Numbered from the stretch's first letter, positions 1 through 9,215 are shown. The stretch: 64,000 nt of DNA from CAVQCA01 sp963763115 (GCA_963763115.1 CAVXNM010000041.1:1-64000); one strand, 5' to 3'. Translations and numbers: made by a program. The notes: generated by a model from the sequence alone, not told the origin.

Positions 1-69
1 GTTCTTGAAACCGGAAACAAGCATAAACAGTAGCTTACTGTGGTTAGGCCACGATATTACCTGAAAATA

Positions 70-1890
70 CCTAGATACATGGGATAGAGCAAAACGCGTT
101 GTATAGAAGCGTAATGTAAATTATTATTGCGCACATGTACTTGCGTGTCTCAAAGCAAAAGCGTGCCGACGGCTCACAGATCTCCCACCTCCAGTTCGCC
201 GAAAGCGCCTGGGACCCTGCCAACAAACGATCCCAAGTGCGTATCGTCTACAACTTCGGCCGCGCGGAAGACCCCCAGGTTATCGAGCGGCTGCGCCGCT
301 TGGCCAACAGCATTCTCAAGCGTTGCGCCCCGGAAGAGATTGTTGCCCATGACCCCCGTTGGCAGTTGGTGAATGCCTGGCCCTATGGCGATCTGTATGT
401 GCTTGAGGCTTTATGGCAGCGACTGGGCATCGCGGAGGTCATCGCCGAGGTCGTCGGGCGGCGCAAATTGGATTTTCCGGTAGAACGCGCCCTGTTTGCG
501 ATGGTCGCCAATCGGGCCTGTGCGGGTAGCTCGAAGCTCTACTGCTATGAGCAATGGCTGCAGGAGGATGTGCAGATTGCCGGGACAGAACAGCTGCAAC
601 TGCATCACTTGTACCGGGCAATGGATTTTCTGGAAGAGAACAAAGAGGCGATTGAAGAGCGCCTCTATTATCGTCTGGCGGATTTGCTCAATCTCGATGT
701 GGATCTGGTGTTCTATGATACGACCTCACTGCATTTCGAGATTGATGAAGCCGACGCTGTGGCGCAGCATGGCAGCCAGCAGGCGGGCGGAAAGGCCTAT
801 CCGGCCCTGAGGAAGCGGGGCAAGTCGAAAAATGGACGTGACGATGCCCCGCAGCTGGTGATCGGGCTGGCGGTCACGCGGGATGGTTTTCCGGTGCGCC
901 ATTGGGTGTTCCCCGGCAACACGGTAGATGTGACCACGGTAAAACAGGTCAAGGCGGATCTGAAGGGTTGGCAGCTCAACCGCTGTCTGTTTGTCGGGGA
1001 TGCCGGCATGGTCTCTGCGGCGAACCTGAAGACCCTGAGCCGGGGTGGTGGACGCTATATCCTGTGCATGCCCATCCACCGGGGTGGCGAGATTGCCGAG
1101 GCGGTACTGACCCGGCCGGGACGCTATCAGACGGTGGCAGAGAATCTCCAGGTGAAAGAGGTCTGGGTGGGTGAAGGGGAGCGGCGCCGACGCTATGTGG
1201 TCTGCCATAACCCCCAGGAGGCGGCCCGTCAGCATCAGCATCGCCACCAGGTGTTGAAGGAGCTTGAAGCGGAACTGCAAACCCTGCGCCACACCGCGGG
1301 CGAGCCACACAGCAAACGGATCTGTCAGTTGCGCGCCAGTGGCCGCTACGGCTCCTATATCCGCTTGACCAAGACCGGCAAGGCGGTGATCGACAAGGCC
1401 ACCATCCGCGCCAAGGAACGTCTGGATGGCAAGTTCGTGGTACACAGCAACGACGACACACTGAGCGCGGAGGATATGGCGCTGGGTTACAAGCAGCTCC
1501 AGCGGGTGGAGGAGGCCTGGCGCACCCTCAAGAGCGGGATCCGGTTACGTCCGGTCTATCATTGGACGCCCCATCGCATTTGCGCCCACGTCAGTCTGAG
1601 CGTGCTGGCCTTGCTGCTGGAGCGGGTGGCCGAGCATCACTGTAACGATACCTGGCGCAACATCCGCGATGATCTGAAACAGATAAAACTGGCGCAATTG
1701 TTGAGCCCAAACGGGACGGTCTGGCAGGTCACCGAACCCCAGAAAAACGCAGCCAATCGATTGAAATTACTGAAAATCAAGAAACCCCCACCCATCCTTC
1801 AAGCCGACTGAAAACCTAGATACACGGCCATTTCCTTGTATGGTCGTATCTCCTTGTATTTGCATGTTAAATCGGACTCTTGTATCTAGG
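70..1890 (+). mobile_element. IS1634-family insertion sequence
   Basis: The element is bounded by a 10-bp inverted repeat, cctagataca at 70-79 and tgtatctagg at 1881-1890, with patchy similarity further inward. It encloses one transposase gene. A second copy of the left-end motif in direct orientation (cctagatacacgg) sits at 1815-1827, just after the transposase stop, and the 60 bases beyond it repeat the word ccttgtat. No clear target-site duplication is visible: the flanks aaaata and atgtgt differ. The end has therefore been rearranged, or the duplication has been lost. The right end overlaps the 3' end of the neighbouring RAYT gene. Confidence 0.8.
135..1811 (+). CDS. IS1634-family DDE transposase
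   Basis: This 558-residue protein fits the IS1634 group of IS4-like DDE transposases in length and general layout. It would cut and paste its own element. The catalytic core is the central part, with a motif reading VFYDTTSLHFE near residue 195 (first Asp), FVGDAGMVS near residue 290 (second Asp) and a C-terminal stretch around VEEAWRTLKSGIRLRPVYHW near residue 455 containing the conserved Glu. The start ATG at 135 lies 65 bases inside the left terminal repeat, as expected. The frame is intact, so the element may still be active. The family call rests on recognition of these motifs, not on a database search. Confidence 0.88.
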   Translation: MYLRVSKQKRADGSQISHLQFAESAWDPANKRSQVRIVYNFGRAEDPQVIERLRRLANSILKRCAPEEIVAHDPRWQLVNAWPYGDLYVLEALWQRLGIAEVIAEVVGRRKLDFPVERALFAMVANRACAGSSKLYCYEQWLQEDVQIAGTEQLQLHHLYRAMDFLEENKEAIEERLYYRLADLLNLDVDLVFYDTTSLHFEIDEADAVAQHGSQQAGGKAYPALRKRGKSKNGRDDAPQLVIGLAVTRDGFPVRHWVFPGNTVDVTTVKQVKADLKGWQLNRCLFVGDAGMVSAANLKTLSRGGGRYILCMPIHRGGEIAEAVLTRPGRYQTVAENLQVKEVWVGEGERRRRYVVCHNPQEAARQHQHRHQVLKELEAELQTLRHTAGEPHSKRICQLRASGRYGSYIRLTKTGKAVIDKATIRAKERLDGKFVVHSNDDTLSAEDMALGYKQLQRVEEAWRTLKSGIRLRPVYHWTPHRICAHVSLSVLALLLERVAEHHCNDTWRNIRDDLKQIKLAQLLSPNGTVWQVTEPQKNAANRLKLLKIKKPPPILQAD

Positions 1891-2572
1891 ATGTGTCAAA
1901 GTCGGGCCTGGGTCTTTCCTCTGTTTGCCGGTTGAGCATGTTCTCGACCTGTTGTTTGAATGCGCCTGAGCCAAGCACCAATTCCTGGTTTACGGTATGA
2001 CGAATGGCATGCAGTTGGTCCGGCGCGATGTGGGCTGAGAACAGTGCCCGGTAGGCGTGGCATCGCGTTGACTGGTCTTGTCCAAGCTGCCTGTACAGGG
2101 TGTGGCTGATGATCGCCGGGTCGGTTTTTCCCTCGGCGTTATGCGGGTAACTCGACCATGCATAATCCGCAGGATGCGCGACCATCTGCGCCCGGAGCGG
2201 GTTGAGCTCGATATAGCGCATGCAGGTCAGTAGATACGATTCCGTATCGATCAGGCCGGCCTTGTAACGGCCTTCCCATAGTGTGCCGGTCCGATGGCAG
2301 GTCCGGTTGATTGTTCTGACATACCGCTGGGCGAGACGCTGCATCATGAAGGAAATCCCCGAGGATTGCTGCGGCGTTGCCAGCAGGTGTACATGATTGG
2401 TCATCAGGACATAGGCGTGCACATGGCATTCATACCGTGAGGCGGCCTCCTGCAGTAATTTCAGGTACAGTCGGCAGTCCGCCGGCGAGTAAAAACAGGC
2501 TTGCCGGTCCAGGCCGCGCTGAATGATGTGCTGTGTATGTCCCGGCAGGGTGAAGCGTGGCTTTCTTCCCAT
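1886..2572 (-). CDS. REP-associated tyrosine transposase (RAYT), 3' end altered by IS
   Basis: Y1-type single-strand transposase of the RAYT/TnpA-REP family (HUH endonuclease), 228 residues. The N-terminus has the family sequence PGHTQHIIQRGLDRQACF; the HUH motif is NHVHLLATP near residue 58. GTLWEGRYKAGLID and YIELNPLRAQMV follow, all typical of the family. It is closely similar in layout and length to the second copy at 13315-14001. The TAG stop (1886-1888 read in reverse) lies inside the IS1634 terminal repeat, so the last residues and stop were probably supplied by that insertion. The catalytic region is complete. RAYTs are thought to mobilise REP-like palindromes, and many short palindromic repeats occur nearby. 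Confidence 0.85.
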   Translation of the reverse strand: MGRKPRFTLPGHTQHIIQRGLDRQACFYSPADCRLYLKLLQEAASRYECHVHAYVLMTNHVHLLATPQQSSGISFMMQRLAQRYVRTINRTCHRTGTLWEGRYKAGLIDTESYLLTCMRYIELNPLRAQMVAHPADYAWSSYPHNAEGKTDPAIISHTLYRQLGQDQSTRCHAYRALFSAHIAPDQLHAIRHTVNQELVLGSGAFKQQVENMLNRQTEERPRPDFDTS

Positions 2573-2667
2573 TGCTGTTCCTTGCAGTTGCCGAACCGAT
2601 ACCGCAATGGTGAGCGCCGGGAATTGAGGGGTATAGAGGAAAAGTCTGAATCTATATTAGGAAATAA

Positions 2668-2696
2668 CGTGCTCTGACACCGTTTCCGTGCTCTGA
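2668..2696. repeat. Family D short repeat
   Basis: Two copies of cgtgctctga lie 19 bases apart, the first continuing as caccgtttc. The same vocabulary recurs at 10742, 14464-14527, 17108 and 25118. Here it forms the boundary where the IS200 remnant loses similarity to its family, so the repeat marks a recombination or insertion junction. Confidence 0.55.
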
Positions 2697-2697
2697 A

Positions 2698-2964
2698 TAT
2701 CCGAATCGCTGACTTCCCTTTCAGAAACCCCACCGTGTTGGCGACACTGAACTTTGGAGGAATCATCAACAGCATGTGGATATGATCCCGCATCGCATAC
2801 CCTTCCACTAACTCCAATCCACCTTGACGACATAACTCCCGAAAAATCCCACCAATTTCCTTCCGCAACACCCCGTAGATCGCCTGCTTGCGATATTTCG
2901 GGACAAAGACAATGTGATATCTGCAATAATGCTTGACGTGAGCTTGGCTCTGCCAGTCTCTCAT
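2698..2964 (-). pseudogene. tnpA: IS200/IS605-family TnpA transposase, 3'-truncated
   Basis: The first 89 residues are a typical IS200-type Y1 transposase: CRYHIVFVPKYRKQAIYG at the N-terminus, the HUH motif as RDHIHMLLMIPP near residue 60, then VGFLKGKSAIRI. After that the sequence stops matching the family and runs into the family D repeat, losing the C-terminal third with the alpha-D helix that carries the catalytic Tyr. The open frame continues to 2461 inside the neighbouring RAYT gene, but that part is an out-of-frame artefact. A good ribosome binding site (aggagg) precedes the ATG at 2964. The truncated protein should be inactive. Confidence 0.85.
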
Positions 2965-3070
2965 TTTGGCCTCCTGTTAGAACTTGCCGGTTCAAAGGGA
3001 GGCCATTTTCTTACTCCGCACGCCGCAACGGCAGAGCCCTGTCAAGTCTCACCGCCAAAGGCGGTGGTTT
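2965..3070 (-). mobile_element. IS200/IS605 left-end remnant with hairpin
   Basis: Upstream of the truncated tnpA is the perfect short hairpin caccgcc-aaa-ggcggtg at 3050-3066, in the position and style of an IS200/IS605 left-end hairpin recognised by TnpA. The matching right end is missing because the element is cut off at about 2698. Confidence 0.6.
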
Positions 3071-3152
3071 ACCTAGATTCAATTATGGATGGCGCAGCAT
3101 ATGCCATTGAGTCAACACCCATTCAATCGATTAGCCTTGAGGAGTACCAGGA

Positions 3153-4727
3153 ATGTCCAAATCCAGATTCAAGCCAGTTACCCTCGCCGCTGTACTGACC
3201 GGACTGTGTCCGGTGATACTTTCATCACCGGTATACGCAACGACCATGCAGAAAGGAGTGACAGCGGTCCTCGGCAAGGACATCACCCGGCGCGAGGAAG
3301 ACATTATCTCGACGGCCGGCGTGAAGGTACTGCGCCATATTGCCCAGGCGCGTTCCGATATCCATGCAAAAGATACCGAAGGCGCAAATACCGAGCTTGA
3401 CCAGACCGGTAAGCTGCTCGACATCATCCAGGAGGCATTGCCGACGACCAAGGTCAAAGACCTGATCTGGGTCGCGAAAAAACACCTGGAGTACGAAGAC
3501 CCGCAGGAGGTACTACCGGATCTGGTTCCGATTTTTACCTCACTCGATGAATTGATCGGTGTCATGCCGGTCGATGTGCCGAAAAAGCACCTCGAACAGG
3601 CCAGGGAACATCTCAAGTCGGGTGACAAGGAGAAGGCCAGTGAGGCGCTCGATGCGACAGACACGGCATTGCAGTACATCGAAATTGACTTGCCCCTGAG
3701 CACCACGCGTCAGTTGGTCGCCCAGGCCAGGAATTCCCTTGACAAGGGAAGGCCGGATGACGCCGACATGGCGTTAAAGTCGGCTGAAGACAGTGTTGTC
3801 TACTTGTCTCTCGCCATCGAACAACCGTTGTTCTCAGCTAAATCGCTGTTGTGGCAGACGGTGCTTGATGTAGAAGCCGGACACAACGATCAGGCGAAAG
3901 CTGATCTTCAGGGTGCCATCGGTTATCTGGAGACTGCCGGTCAGTCCGATGAGAGGCCTACGCGAGAAGCCGCGGAACAACTCCTTGAGCAGGCCAGACA
4001 AATGCAGGAGGATTTGAATAATGGTGGTGATGTCGGTGTAAAAATCCACCATTTGTGGCAACGTGCCCAGGCATTTGCCGATCGCAGTGTGGAATACGTC
4101 GCAGCTGGCTGGGCACGGTACCGCGCCGAGAATGTACTCAAGGCCGATCTGATCGAAGCGCGGCTGCATCTTGCCAACGCCAGGATCGATCTCTTTACCG
4201 GACATGAGACATCGCAGGCCAGGCAGGAACTCGATACTTCCCTTCGCTATCTCGAAAAAGCTGCTGCAAAGACGCAGCAGGGAAACGGAGAGCAAATCCA
4301 TGCGAAGCGGATCGACGCAATACGCAGCGCCATCAAGGATCTGGGTACGGATCACTCCACAGCGAAACAAGCCGGTTACCTGGCAGTGGAGCATCAAGTG
4401 AGTGACATGATTCACTCGCTGTCAGCAAGGGGTGAGGCCAGGTGGCTTGATGCGCCCGATGAATACAACAAGTATGGTGTTGCAGAGGAAATACGCGCGG
4501 TTAATGCATACAACAAGGGTGGCATCGATGCGGAGATACGCACGCTAGAATCACCTTCGGGTCCGCCCGAAAGGAACTGCCAGGTCGTCGCCGAGAAAGT
4601 GCGTGAATCATTGAAGAATCCCAACGCCGGGCCATCGGGAATTGCGGTGCCTTGCAACAGGCTCGGCTTGGAATTTGCCGCGGCTGTTCGTTGCAAATCC
4701 GGCAGGCTGCAGGTCAAGTGTCAATGA
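3153..4727 (+). CDS. YfdX-family periplasmic protein
   Basis: A 524-residue secreted protein. Residues 1-29 form a signal peptide (basic MSKSRFK, a hydrophobic stretch, then PVYA-T). The remainder is helical and resembles the YfdX domain, with repeated Leu/Ala-rich segments such as LIWVAKKHLEYEDPQEVLPD and similar units later, suggesting a duplicated helical-hairpin layout. YfdX in E. coli belongs to the EvgA acid-response regulon; its molecular function is poorly known. At over 500 residues this copy is much longer than the roughly 210-residue E. coli protein. The ATG at 3153 is preceded by gaggag at a good distance. It stands alone on the + strand. Confidence 0.75.
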   Translation: MSKSRFKPVTLAAVLTGLCPVILSSPVYATTMQKGVTAVLGKDITRREEDIISTAGVKVLRHIAQARSDIHAKDTEGANTELDQTGKLLDIIQEALPTTKVKDLIWVAKKHLEYEDPQEVLPDLVPIFTSLDELIGVMPVDVPKKHLEQAREHLKSGDKEKASEALDATDTALQYIEIDLPLSTTRQLVAQARNSLDKGRPDDADMALKSAEDSVVYLSLAIEQPLFSAKSLLWQTVLDVEAGHNDQAKADLQGAIGYLETAGQSDERPTREAAEQLLEQARQMQEDLNNGGDVGVKIHHLWQRAQAFADRSVEYVAAGWARYRAENVLKADLIEARLHLANARIDLFTGHETSQARQELDTSLRYLEKAAAKTQQGNGEQIHAKRIDAIRSAIKDLGTDHSTAKQAGYLAVEHQVSDMIHSLSARGEARWLDAPDEYNKYGVAEEIRAVNAYNKGGIDAEIRTLESPSGPPERNCQVVAEKVRESLKNPNAGPSGIAVPCNRLGLEFAAAVRCKSGRLQVKCQ

Positions 4728-4775
4728 CGACACAATATTTGGGCTCAGAGTAAAAACTCATGCGAAGAGCAAAGA

Positions 4776-4795
4776 AATCAAAGGGGTCTGACCCC
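4776..4795. repeat. Family C palindromic repeat
   Basis: A near-perfect palindrome, aatcaaaggggtctgacccc, continuing into cattgatt. It supplies the last residues (NGVRPL) and TGA stop of the MFS pseudogene on the - strand and lies where that gene and yfdX converge, so it could also act as a bidirectional transcription terminator. Confidence 0.65.
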
Positions 4796-6193
4796 ATTGA
4801 TTGGAGCCGGGTGCCGCTCCAGAGCCAACCAGGCGATTGCCAGGACAATCAGGGTAAAGGCGGCATTGACGAGGAAGACGACCTGAAAGTCATTGGTCAT
4901 GCTGAACAGGGTGCTGCATACGGCCATGCCGACGGTCGCGCCGAGCAACTGGGCGGACATGGCGATACCGCCGGCCTCGCCACGCTTGATCGGCGCGACC
5001 GCGTTCATCACCGCGCGTTGCGGCGGCACGAACACGAAAGCCATCGAAAGGCCCCAGAAAAGCAGGCCGGGAAACAGTAAGGCATAGCTGTTCCACGAGA
5101 TCGCGACGCCAATCCATGCGAGGCCCGCGAGCATTAGGATGAGTCCGCCCAGCGAAGCCTCGCGGGCGCCGAAACGATCCGCCGTGTACCCGGCAAGGGG
5201 GGCCGTGAATGGCTGCGGCGCGACGGTTGGCAGCAACGCCAGGCCGGCCATGAGCGGCGTCATGCTGAGAATGTCCTGAAGATACATCGCGCCAAAAATA
5301 AATACCGCCATCTTGGTGAACTGGGCGGAGAAGATCACCAGGTTGCAGGCGGTGAAGCCTGGGCTGGCGAACAGATTGACGTCGATCAGCGGCGCGGGCG
5401 TTCGCCGCTCGATGAATACGAAACCTGTGAGAAAAGCGACGCCGATGATGAGGAGCAGCAGAATCGCCGGGTCGGTCCATCCCCATTGCGGTCCCTCCAT
5501 GACGACGTAGATGAGCATGCCCAGCCCGCCGACGAGCAGTACCAGACCAGTCCTGTCAATACGCTCCGCTGGACCGTCCCGCACCGGTTCGATCCATGCG
5601 GCCGATACAATCAACGTCATGAGCAGGACGATCGGCGGATTGATCCAGAAAATCCAGCGTCACGACGCGACATCGGTAAGGAATCCACCGACCAACGGAC
5701 CAAGTGCCAGGAATACGGTTCCAATCGCACCGGCCATGCCGATCGCCAGGCCGCGTTGTTGTTCCGTAAAGGCAATCGTCAGCATCGCCAGCGAGCCGGG
5801 AAAAATGATCGCAGCACCGGCACCTTGAACAGCGCGGGCGGTGATCAGCCAGTCACCGCTTTCGGCGAAACCGCACGCCAGCGAGGCAAGGCCAAAGATG
5901 AGCAGACCGGTATTCATGATCCGCTTGTGTCCGGCGATGTCGCCCAGCTTGCCGGCCGCCGCCGCCAAGCCGGCCAGCACGAGCATGTAGACGTTGACGA
6001 CCCAATGGGACGCGACCTCCGACATATCAAGGTCGGCCTGGATAGTGGGCAGGGCGACTCCGATCACCGTCTCGTCGAGCAGGATGACGCCAAGGATGGC
6101 GCCCATCGCGGCGAGGACCCACCAGCGGCGATTTTGATCATTGATACCGAACATGGCGCCGCCTCCAGTGGACTGTCCCAACATTATGAACAA
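4778..6193 (-). pseudogene. MFS drug exporter (EmrB/QacA type), in-frame stop
   Basis: Read through one codon, this is a 471-residue major facilitator of the DHA2 (14-TM, EmrB/QacA) type, a proton-driven drug exporter. The N-terminal part (6193 down to 5663) has motif A as GKLGDIAGHKRIMNTG and motif C-like GPLVGGFLTD. A TGA at 5660-5662 then interrupts DVAS-RWIFWINPP, where the family normally has Trp, so a TGG to TGA change is likely. The second half resumes in the same frame with no indel. The C-terminus runs into a family C repeat that provides the stop. Two separate products are unlikely to function. A sequencing error is the alternative. Confidence 0.8.
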
Positions 6194-6292
6194 CGATCGG
6201 TCCGTAATTAAAAGCTATACCCGCGTGTTGCATCTGATCTCCGGTTTGGCCCGGACTATGCTCAGGACGGCGGTACCGACGAGCGAAATATA

Positions 6293-6334
6293 GGGGCCGG
6301 ATACATTTTTCAGACAAAAAATGTATCCGGCCCC
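6293..6334. repeat. Family B perfect inverted repeat
   Basis: ggggccggatacattttt and its reverse complement face each other across a loop of about 5 bases. It sits in the gap between the hydrolase gene and the MFS pseudogene, both on the - strand, and could fold into a long hairpin that ends or insulates transcription. Confidence 0.8.
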
Positions 6335-6352
6335 TTTTGTCGCGATTCATGC

Positions 6353-7276
6353 TTAAGGTACGATGACATCAAGGTCATCTGGAAAACTCACCGGGCCTTT
6401 GTATCGCTCCCGGATGATGCGAACCGTTTCATCCTTGCGATCGATGGTCCTTCGCATCAGATGTGACAGCACAAGTTGCTTCACACCGGCCTCGGCCGCA
6501 ATCTCTCCGATATAGCCTGGCTTCATGTGCAAATTCGCTGCAACTCCGGTGGCGCCTTCTGGTATCGCGTTGTGCGCAACGAGGATATCCGACGCATGTG
6601 CGAGCGCAGGCATCCTGCCCAGACTGCCGTTCATATCACCGGTAAAGCTGATCACACAACCCGCGATCTCGACCCGGTAAGCCAGAGCCGGCAATGACCC
6701 ATGATGAACCGATACCGCCTTCACATTGTAATCGGCAGATTCGTAAACCGTTCGTATACCGAGATCCTGCTCTGACCAGGGTATTGTGTGCGGTACGATC
6801 TTGTAATCACTCGGTAAGTCGGGATCAATGTATGCACTGAGGTAGGGATACACGCCCGTCCCGGACCCCAACATACGTTCGGCGAAAGCATCTGCCGACG
6901 GCAACAGCTCGTTCCCGCTCGGACCGACGATATGGAGCGGTGTATTGCGGGTAGTGAAATAACTGCCCTTGATGTACGCAGGAAAATCGGCACTGTGATC
7001 GACGTGGAAATGGGTAAACAGGATCAGCTCGACATCCTCGAAGCCTGCACCGCTTTTCTCGAAGCGCTGCACTGTGCCGGGACCCGTGTCGATGATGATC
7101 CTCGCCTTATCGTCCAGCCAGATGAGGTAGCCTGTCGAAGCATTCTCATCGAACAGTTCCGGGCCTCGGGAGCCCAGCATCTGTAACGACACCCTGTCGG
7201 AATCACAGGCCGCATTGACCACCGGGCTAAACGATGTGAAGCAGAGAACCACCAGAACCGATATCGTTATTCTCAT
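6353..7276 (-). CDS. Secreted metallo-beta-lactamase-fold hydrolase
   Basis: A 307-residue MBL-fold protein. The start chosen is ATG at 7276 because it opens a signal peptide (MRITISVLVVLCFTSFSPVVNA); an earlier in-frame ATG at 7381 would place the N-terminus in a family B repeat. The zinc-binding motif is THFHVDHSAD near residue 84, with further ligands likely in SFTGDMNG and the C-terminal LSHLMRR. The layout resembles the RNase Z/arylsulfatase-like branch of the fold, but the periplasmic location argues against RNA processing. Substrate unknown. It lies upstream of the broken MFS gene on the same strand but is separated from it by the 6293-6334 hairpin. Confidence 0.75.
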   Translation of the reverse strand: MRITISVLVVLCFTSFSPVVNAACDSDRVSLQMLGSRGPELFDENASTGYLIWLDDKARIIIDTGPGTVQRFEKSGAGFEDVELILFTHFHVDHSADFPAYIKGSYFTTRNTPLHIVGPSGNELLPSADAFAERMLGSGTGVYPYLSAYIDPDLPSDYKIVPHTIPWSEQDLGIRTVYESADYNVKAVSVHHGSLPALAYRVEIAGCVISFTGDMNGSLGRMPALAHASDILVAHNAIPEGATGVAANLHMKPGYIGEIAAEAGVKQLVLSHLMRRTIDRKDETVRIIRERYKGPVSFPDDLDVIVP

Positions 7277-7571
7277 GTTTGAATATGCTGAGTACCTAAG
7301 GAATAACGGGCAGCCGTTAGCATTACCTGTGACAGATCCAGTATAAGCCAATCCAGTAAAGGGGCCGGATACATTATTCATTCCGGGGATTTTCCGGGTC
7401 TGCCTCGCCGGCCTGTCCCCGTTTTGACCGCCAGGGCGCGTTCAATCTCATTCCTGAATCGATCATTTCCGAATAATAGGGGACAGACCACGTTTTCCAG
7501 GTTTTTTTCTTGGCTGATGTCGGGCTGGTCTTCCGGAATCAATGGGGTCAGACTCGATTGATTCGTAGGGT
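7277..7571. repeat. Repeat-filled intergenic stretch (families A, B, C)
   Basis: No gene is seen. In order, this stretch contains a family B copy (ggggccggatacatta, about 7362), a family A left end (aataggggacagaccacg at 7476-7493) and a family C copy (aatggggtcagactcgatt near 7544). It appears to be built by successive insertion of the short repeats. Confidence 0.6.
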
Positions 7572-7817
7572 AATAGGGGACAGACCACGATTTCCTTGTG
7601 TTTGTTCGTTGTTGTCTGACTGATATTTCTGTTAGTAGGTCATGGGTTGCTGGTTGCAGTACAGGATGTATTGCAGAGATAAGGAGGTCACGGATACCGC
7701 GACATGCACGTCTGGCCGTGGATGGTATTCCCTAATACATCATACAGAGAGGGAATAACCGGCAAGCAGTAATCGTGGTCTGTCCCATATTTCCAATCGT
7801 GGTCTGTCCCATATTTC
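7572..7817 (+). mobile_element. Short RAYT-derived element S1 (internal deletion)
   Basis: The left end aataggggacagaccacg at 7572 is followed by about 190 bases clearly related to the 5' region of the complete RAYT element at 13205: the gtctgactgat leader, an aaggaggtca ribosome site and the first roughly 35 codons of a RAYT gene (a degraded version of MPRxARLAVxGIPW ... NNRQA). The sequence then jumps directly to the right end aatcgtggtctgtccc, which is present twice in tandem (7771-7793 and 7795-7817). The reading frame is broken by stops. The element S2 at 10075-10295 has the same deletion junction. Confidence 0.75.
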
Positions 7818-7848
7818 CACTTATTGGCATGTGATGACTCGATTAATG

Positions 7849-7866
7849 GGGCCGGATACATTTATT
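7849..7866. repeat. Family B repeat copy
   Basis: A single ggggccggatacattt copy just downstream of the hydrolase/lipoprotein gene that ends at 7892. It is the unpaired form of the repeat. Confidence 0.6.
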
Positions 7867-7891
7867 ATTTGTTACGCTAATTATCTGACCA

Positions 7892-9046
7892 TTAGTAACA
7901 GACCGCTTTCGCTTCATCAACTGGCCCGCCCACGACCCAATAGTCATCTATCTTTCTCCACTCCTTTCCAGATCGGGCATGCATATTACGTAGCATCAGA
8001 TTCTTGATATCGGTGAGTACTGGAAGCGTTTCAGCAAAATAAGCGTGTGCAGGAAAATCTTCGGGAATAGTTGAAACTATGTTATCGATTCCAGGTACAG
8101 TGACCTGGGGCGTTCTTCCACAACCGACGCGTGGATAAGCATGAACAAAGTCAGAGGCGCCCACTGCATAATCATAAGGGGACAAATAGACGGTGATTCG
8201 GTCAGCTACCTGAAGGTAATTAGGTGCCAGTTGTGCAAATAGGTCTTTATCAACGTCCGCCGCAGCGAGAATAATCTGGCCAAAGTGCACAGCGTTATTG
8301 CTGGCGGCTCCCATGACACTGGAAGTCACAACCCGCAAGAGAGCCCGGTTACCCATGCTATGAACGATGATGTGAATCTTTCGCCCTGGAGCTGCATGCG
8401 CCACGTCATTGAGAAAAGAGCGTAGATAGATTTCATTCGTATCGATAGTTGCTTCGTCAACGGTGTATTCAAGAGTGTGGTTTCTTGCTGCCCATGAGAA
8501 CAAGAACATATTGTTGGGTGGCACACCTAAGTCGGAACCAAGTTGAGCTGCGCGCTTTGCGGCGTCGACGAAGGTATTGTTATATCCATGAATGAAGACG
8601 AGGACATAGGAATTGTCCGGCCCCATGACGGGTGGAAGGTTGTCCTCCACCACATTAATGAATTGAGATTCATCTGGAACAACATAGACATTCCGAACAA
8701 CGAGCTCGGGATCATGGCCGGTTAGATTTCCGATTCGTGTCCCGAGGGAGCCTATGTGATGGTTCTTCGGAATCGAGACCAGCACACGACCATAATGTAA
8801 GGCGTTATCTCGTTGATCCGTATAATCGTTACCATTTGCCGTTGGCTTTCTTGTGGTGCCGAACCAGACCGGATAATCGGAGGCAAACTGCGTAGGACCT
8901 GGGGCAAGTGGAATTTCAGGTGTTCCAGGTGGGTAGTAATTATCTGGCTCAATCGCAGCAGATTTCACAGCCGCGTTTTGAGCGGCACAACCCGCCAGAA
9001 TTGCTGGGACAAAGATCGCGATCATCCTAAGGACATTTTTAATCAT
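7892..9046 (-). CDS. Alpha/beta-hydrolase lipoprotein (DUF900 type)
   Basis: A 384-residue lipoprotein with signal sequence and lipobox LAGC (Cys20), so it should be lipid-anchored. The body matches the DUF900 alpha/beta hydrolases: PVWFGTTRKPT near residue 60, the oxyanion segment VLVFIHGYNNTF near 150, and the nucleophile elbow IIVHSMGNRAL near 227, whose Ser is the likely nucleophile. The likely catalytic Asp/His partners lie in the C-terminal third (SPYDYAVGASD and DFPAHAYF). It probably cleaves an ester or amide, but the substrate is unknown. It stands alone on the - strand, with repeats on both sides. Confidence 0.8.
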   Translation of the reverse strand: MIKNVLRMIAIFVPAILAGCAAQNAAVKSAAIEPDNYYPPGTPEIPLAPGPTQFASDYPVWFGTTRKPTANGNDYTDQRDNALHYGRVLVSIPKNHHIGSLGTRIGNLTGHDPELVVRNVYVVPDESQFINVVEDNLPPVMGPDNSYVLVFIHGYNNTFVDAAKRAAQLGSDLGVPPNNMFLFSWAARNHTLEYTVDEATIDTNEIYLRSFLNDVAHAAPGRKIHIIVHSMGNRALLRVVTSSVMGAASNNAVHFGQIILAAADVDKDLFAQLAPNYLQVADRITVYLSPYDYAVGASDFVHAYPRVGCGRTPQVTVPGIDNIVSTIPEDFPAHAYFAETLPVLTDIKNLMLRNMHARSGKEWRKIDDYWVVGGPVDEAKAVCY

Positions 9047-9135
9047 TGCCCGCCTCTCTTTAATATTGGTGATACTCGGTGCTCAGGTTTGATCTTTACG
9101 TCCTAACCGTGAATATTTGTTGTTCCCATTTGGGG

Positions 9136-9215
9136 ACAATAGGGGACAGACAATAGGGGACAGACAATAGGGGACAGACCACGATTTCCCGTTAGATAAA
9201 ACGTGGTCTGTCCTT
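9136..9215. repeat. Tandem family A array, 3 x 14 bp, plus reverse copy
   Basis: Three perfect direct copies of acaataggggacag (9136-9149, 9150-9163, 9164-9177) run into accacgattt, so only the last one is a complete left end. A reverse copy, acgtggtctgtcc, follows at about 9201-9213. The tandem growth suggests slippage, or repeated insertion at the same end. Confidence 0.8.

Noticed and set aside
64..1896. Target-site duplication of the IS1634 element
   Set aside because: The flanking bases (aaaata and atgtgt) do not match.
5660..5662. TGA read as Trp (code change)
   Set aside because: TGA ends many intact genes here (for example nirD and nrtC); one interrupted gene is better explained by mutation or error.
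9136..9177. Possible CRISPR array
   Set aside because: The 14-bp units are contiguous with no spacers, and they are part of an interspersed repeat family.
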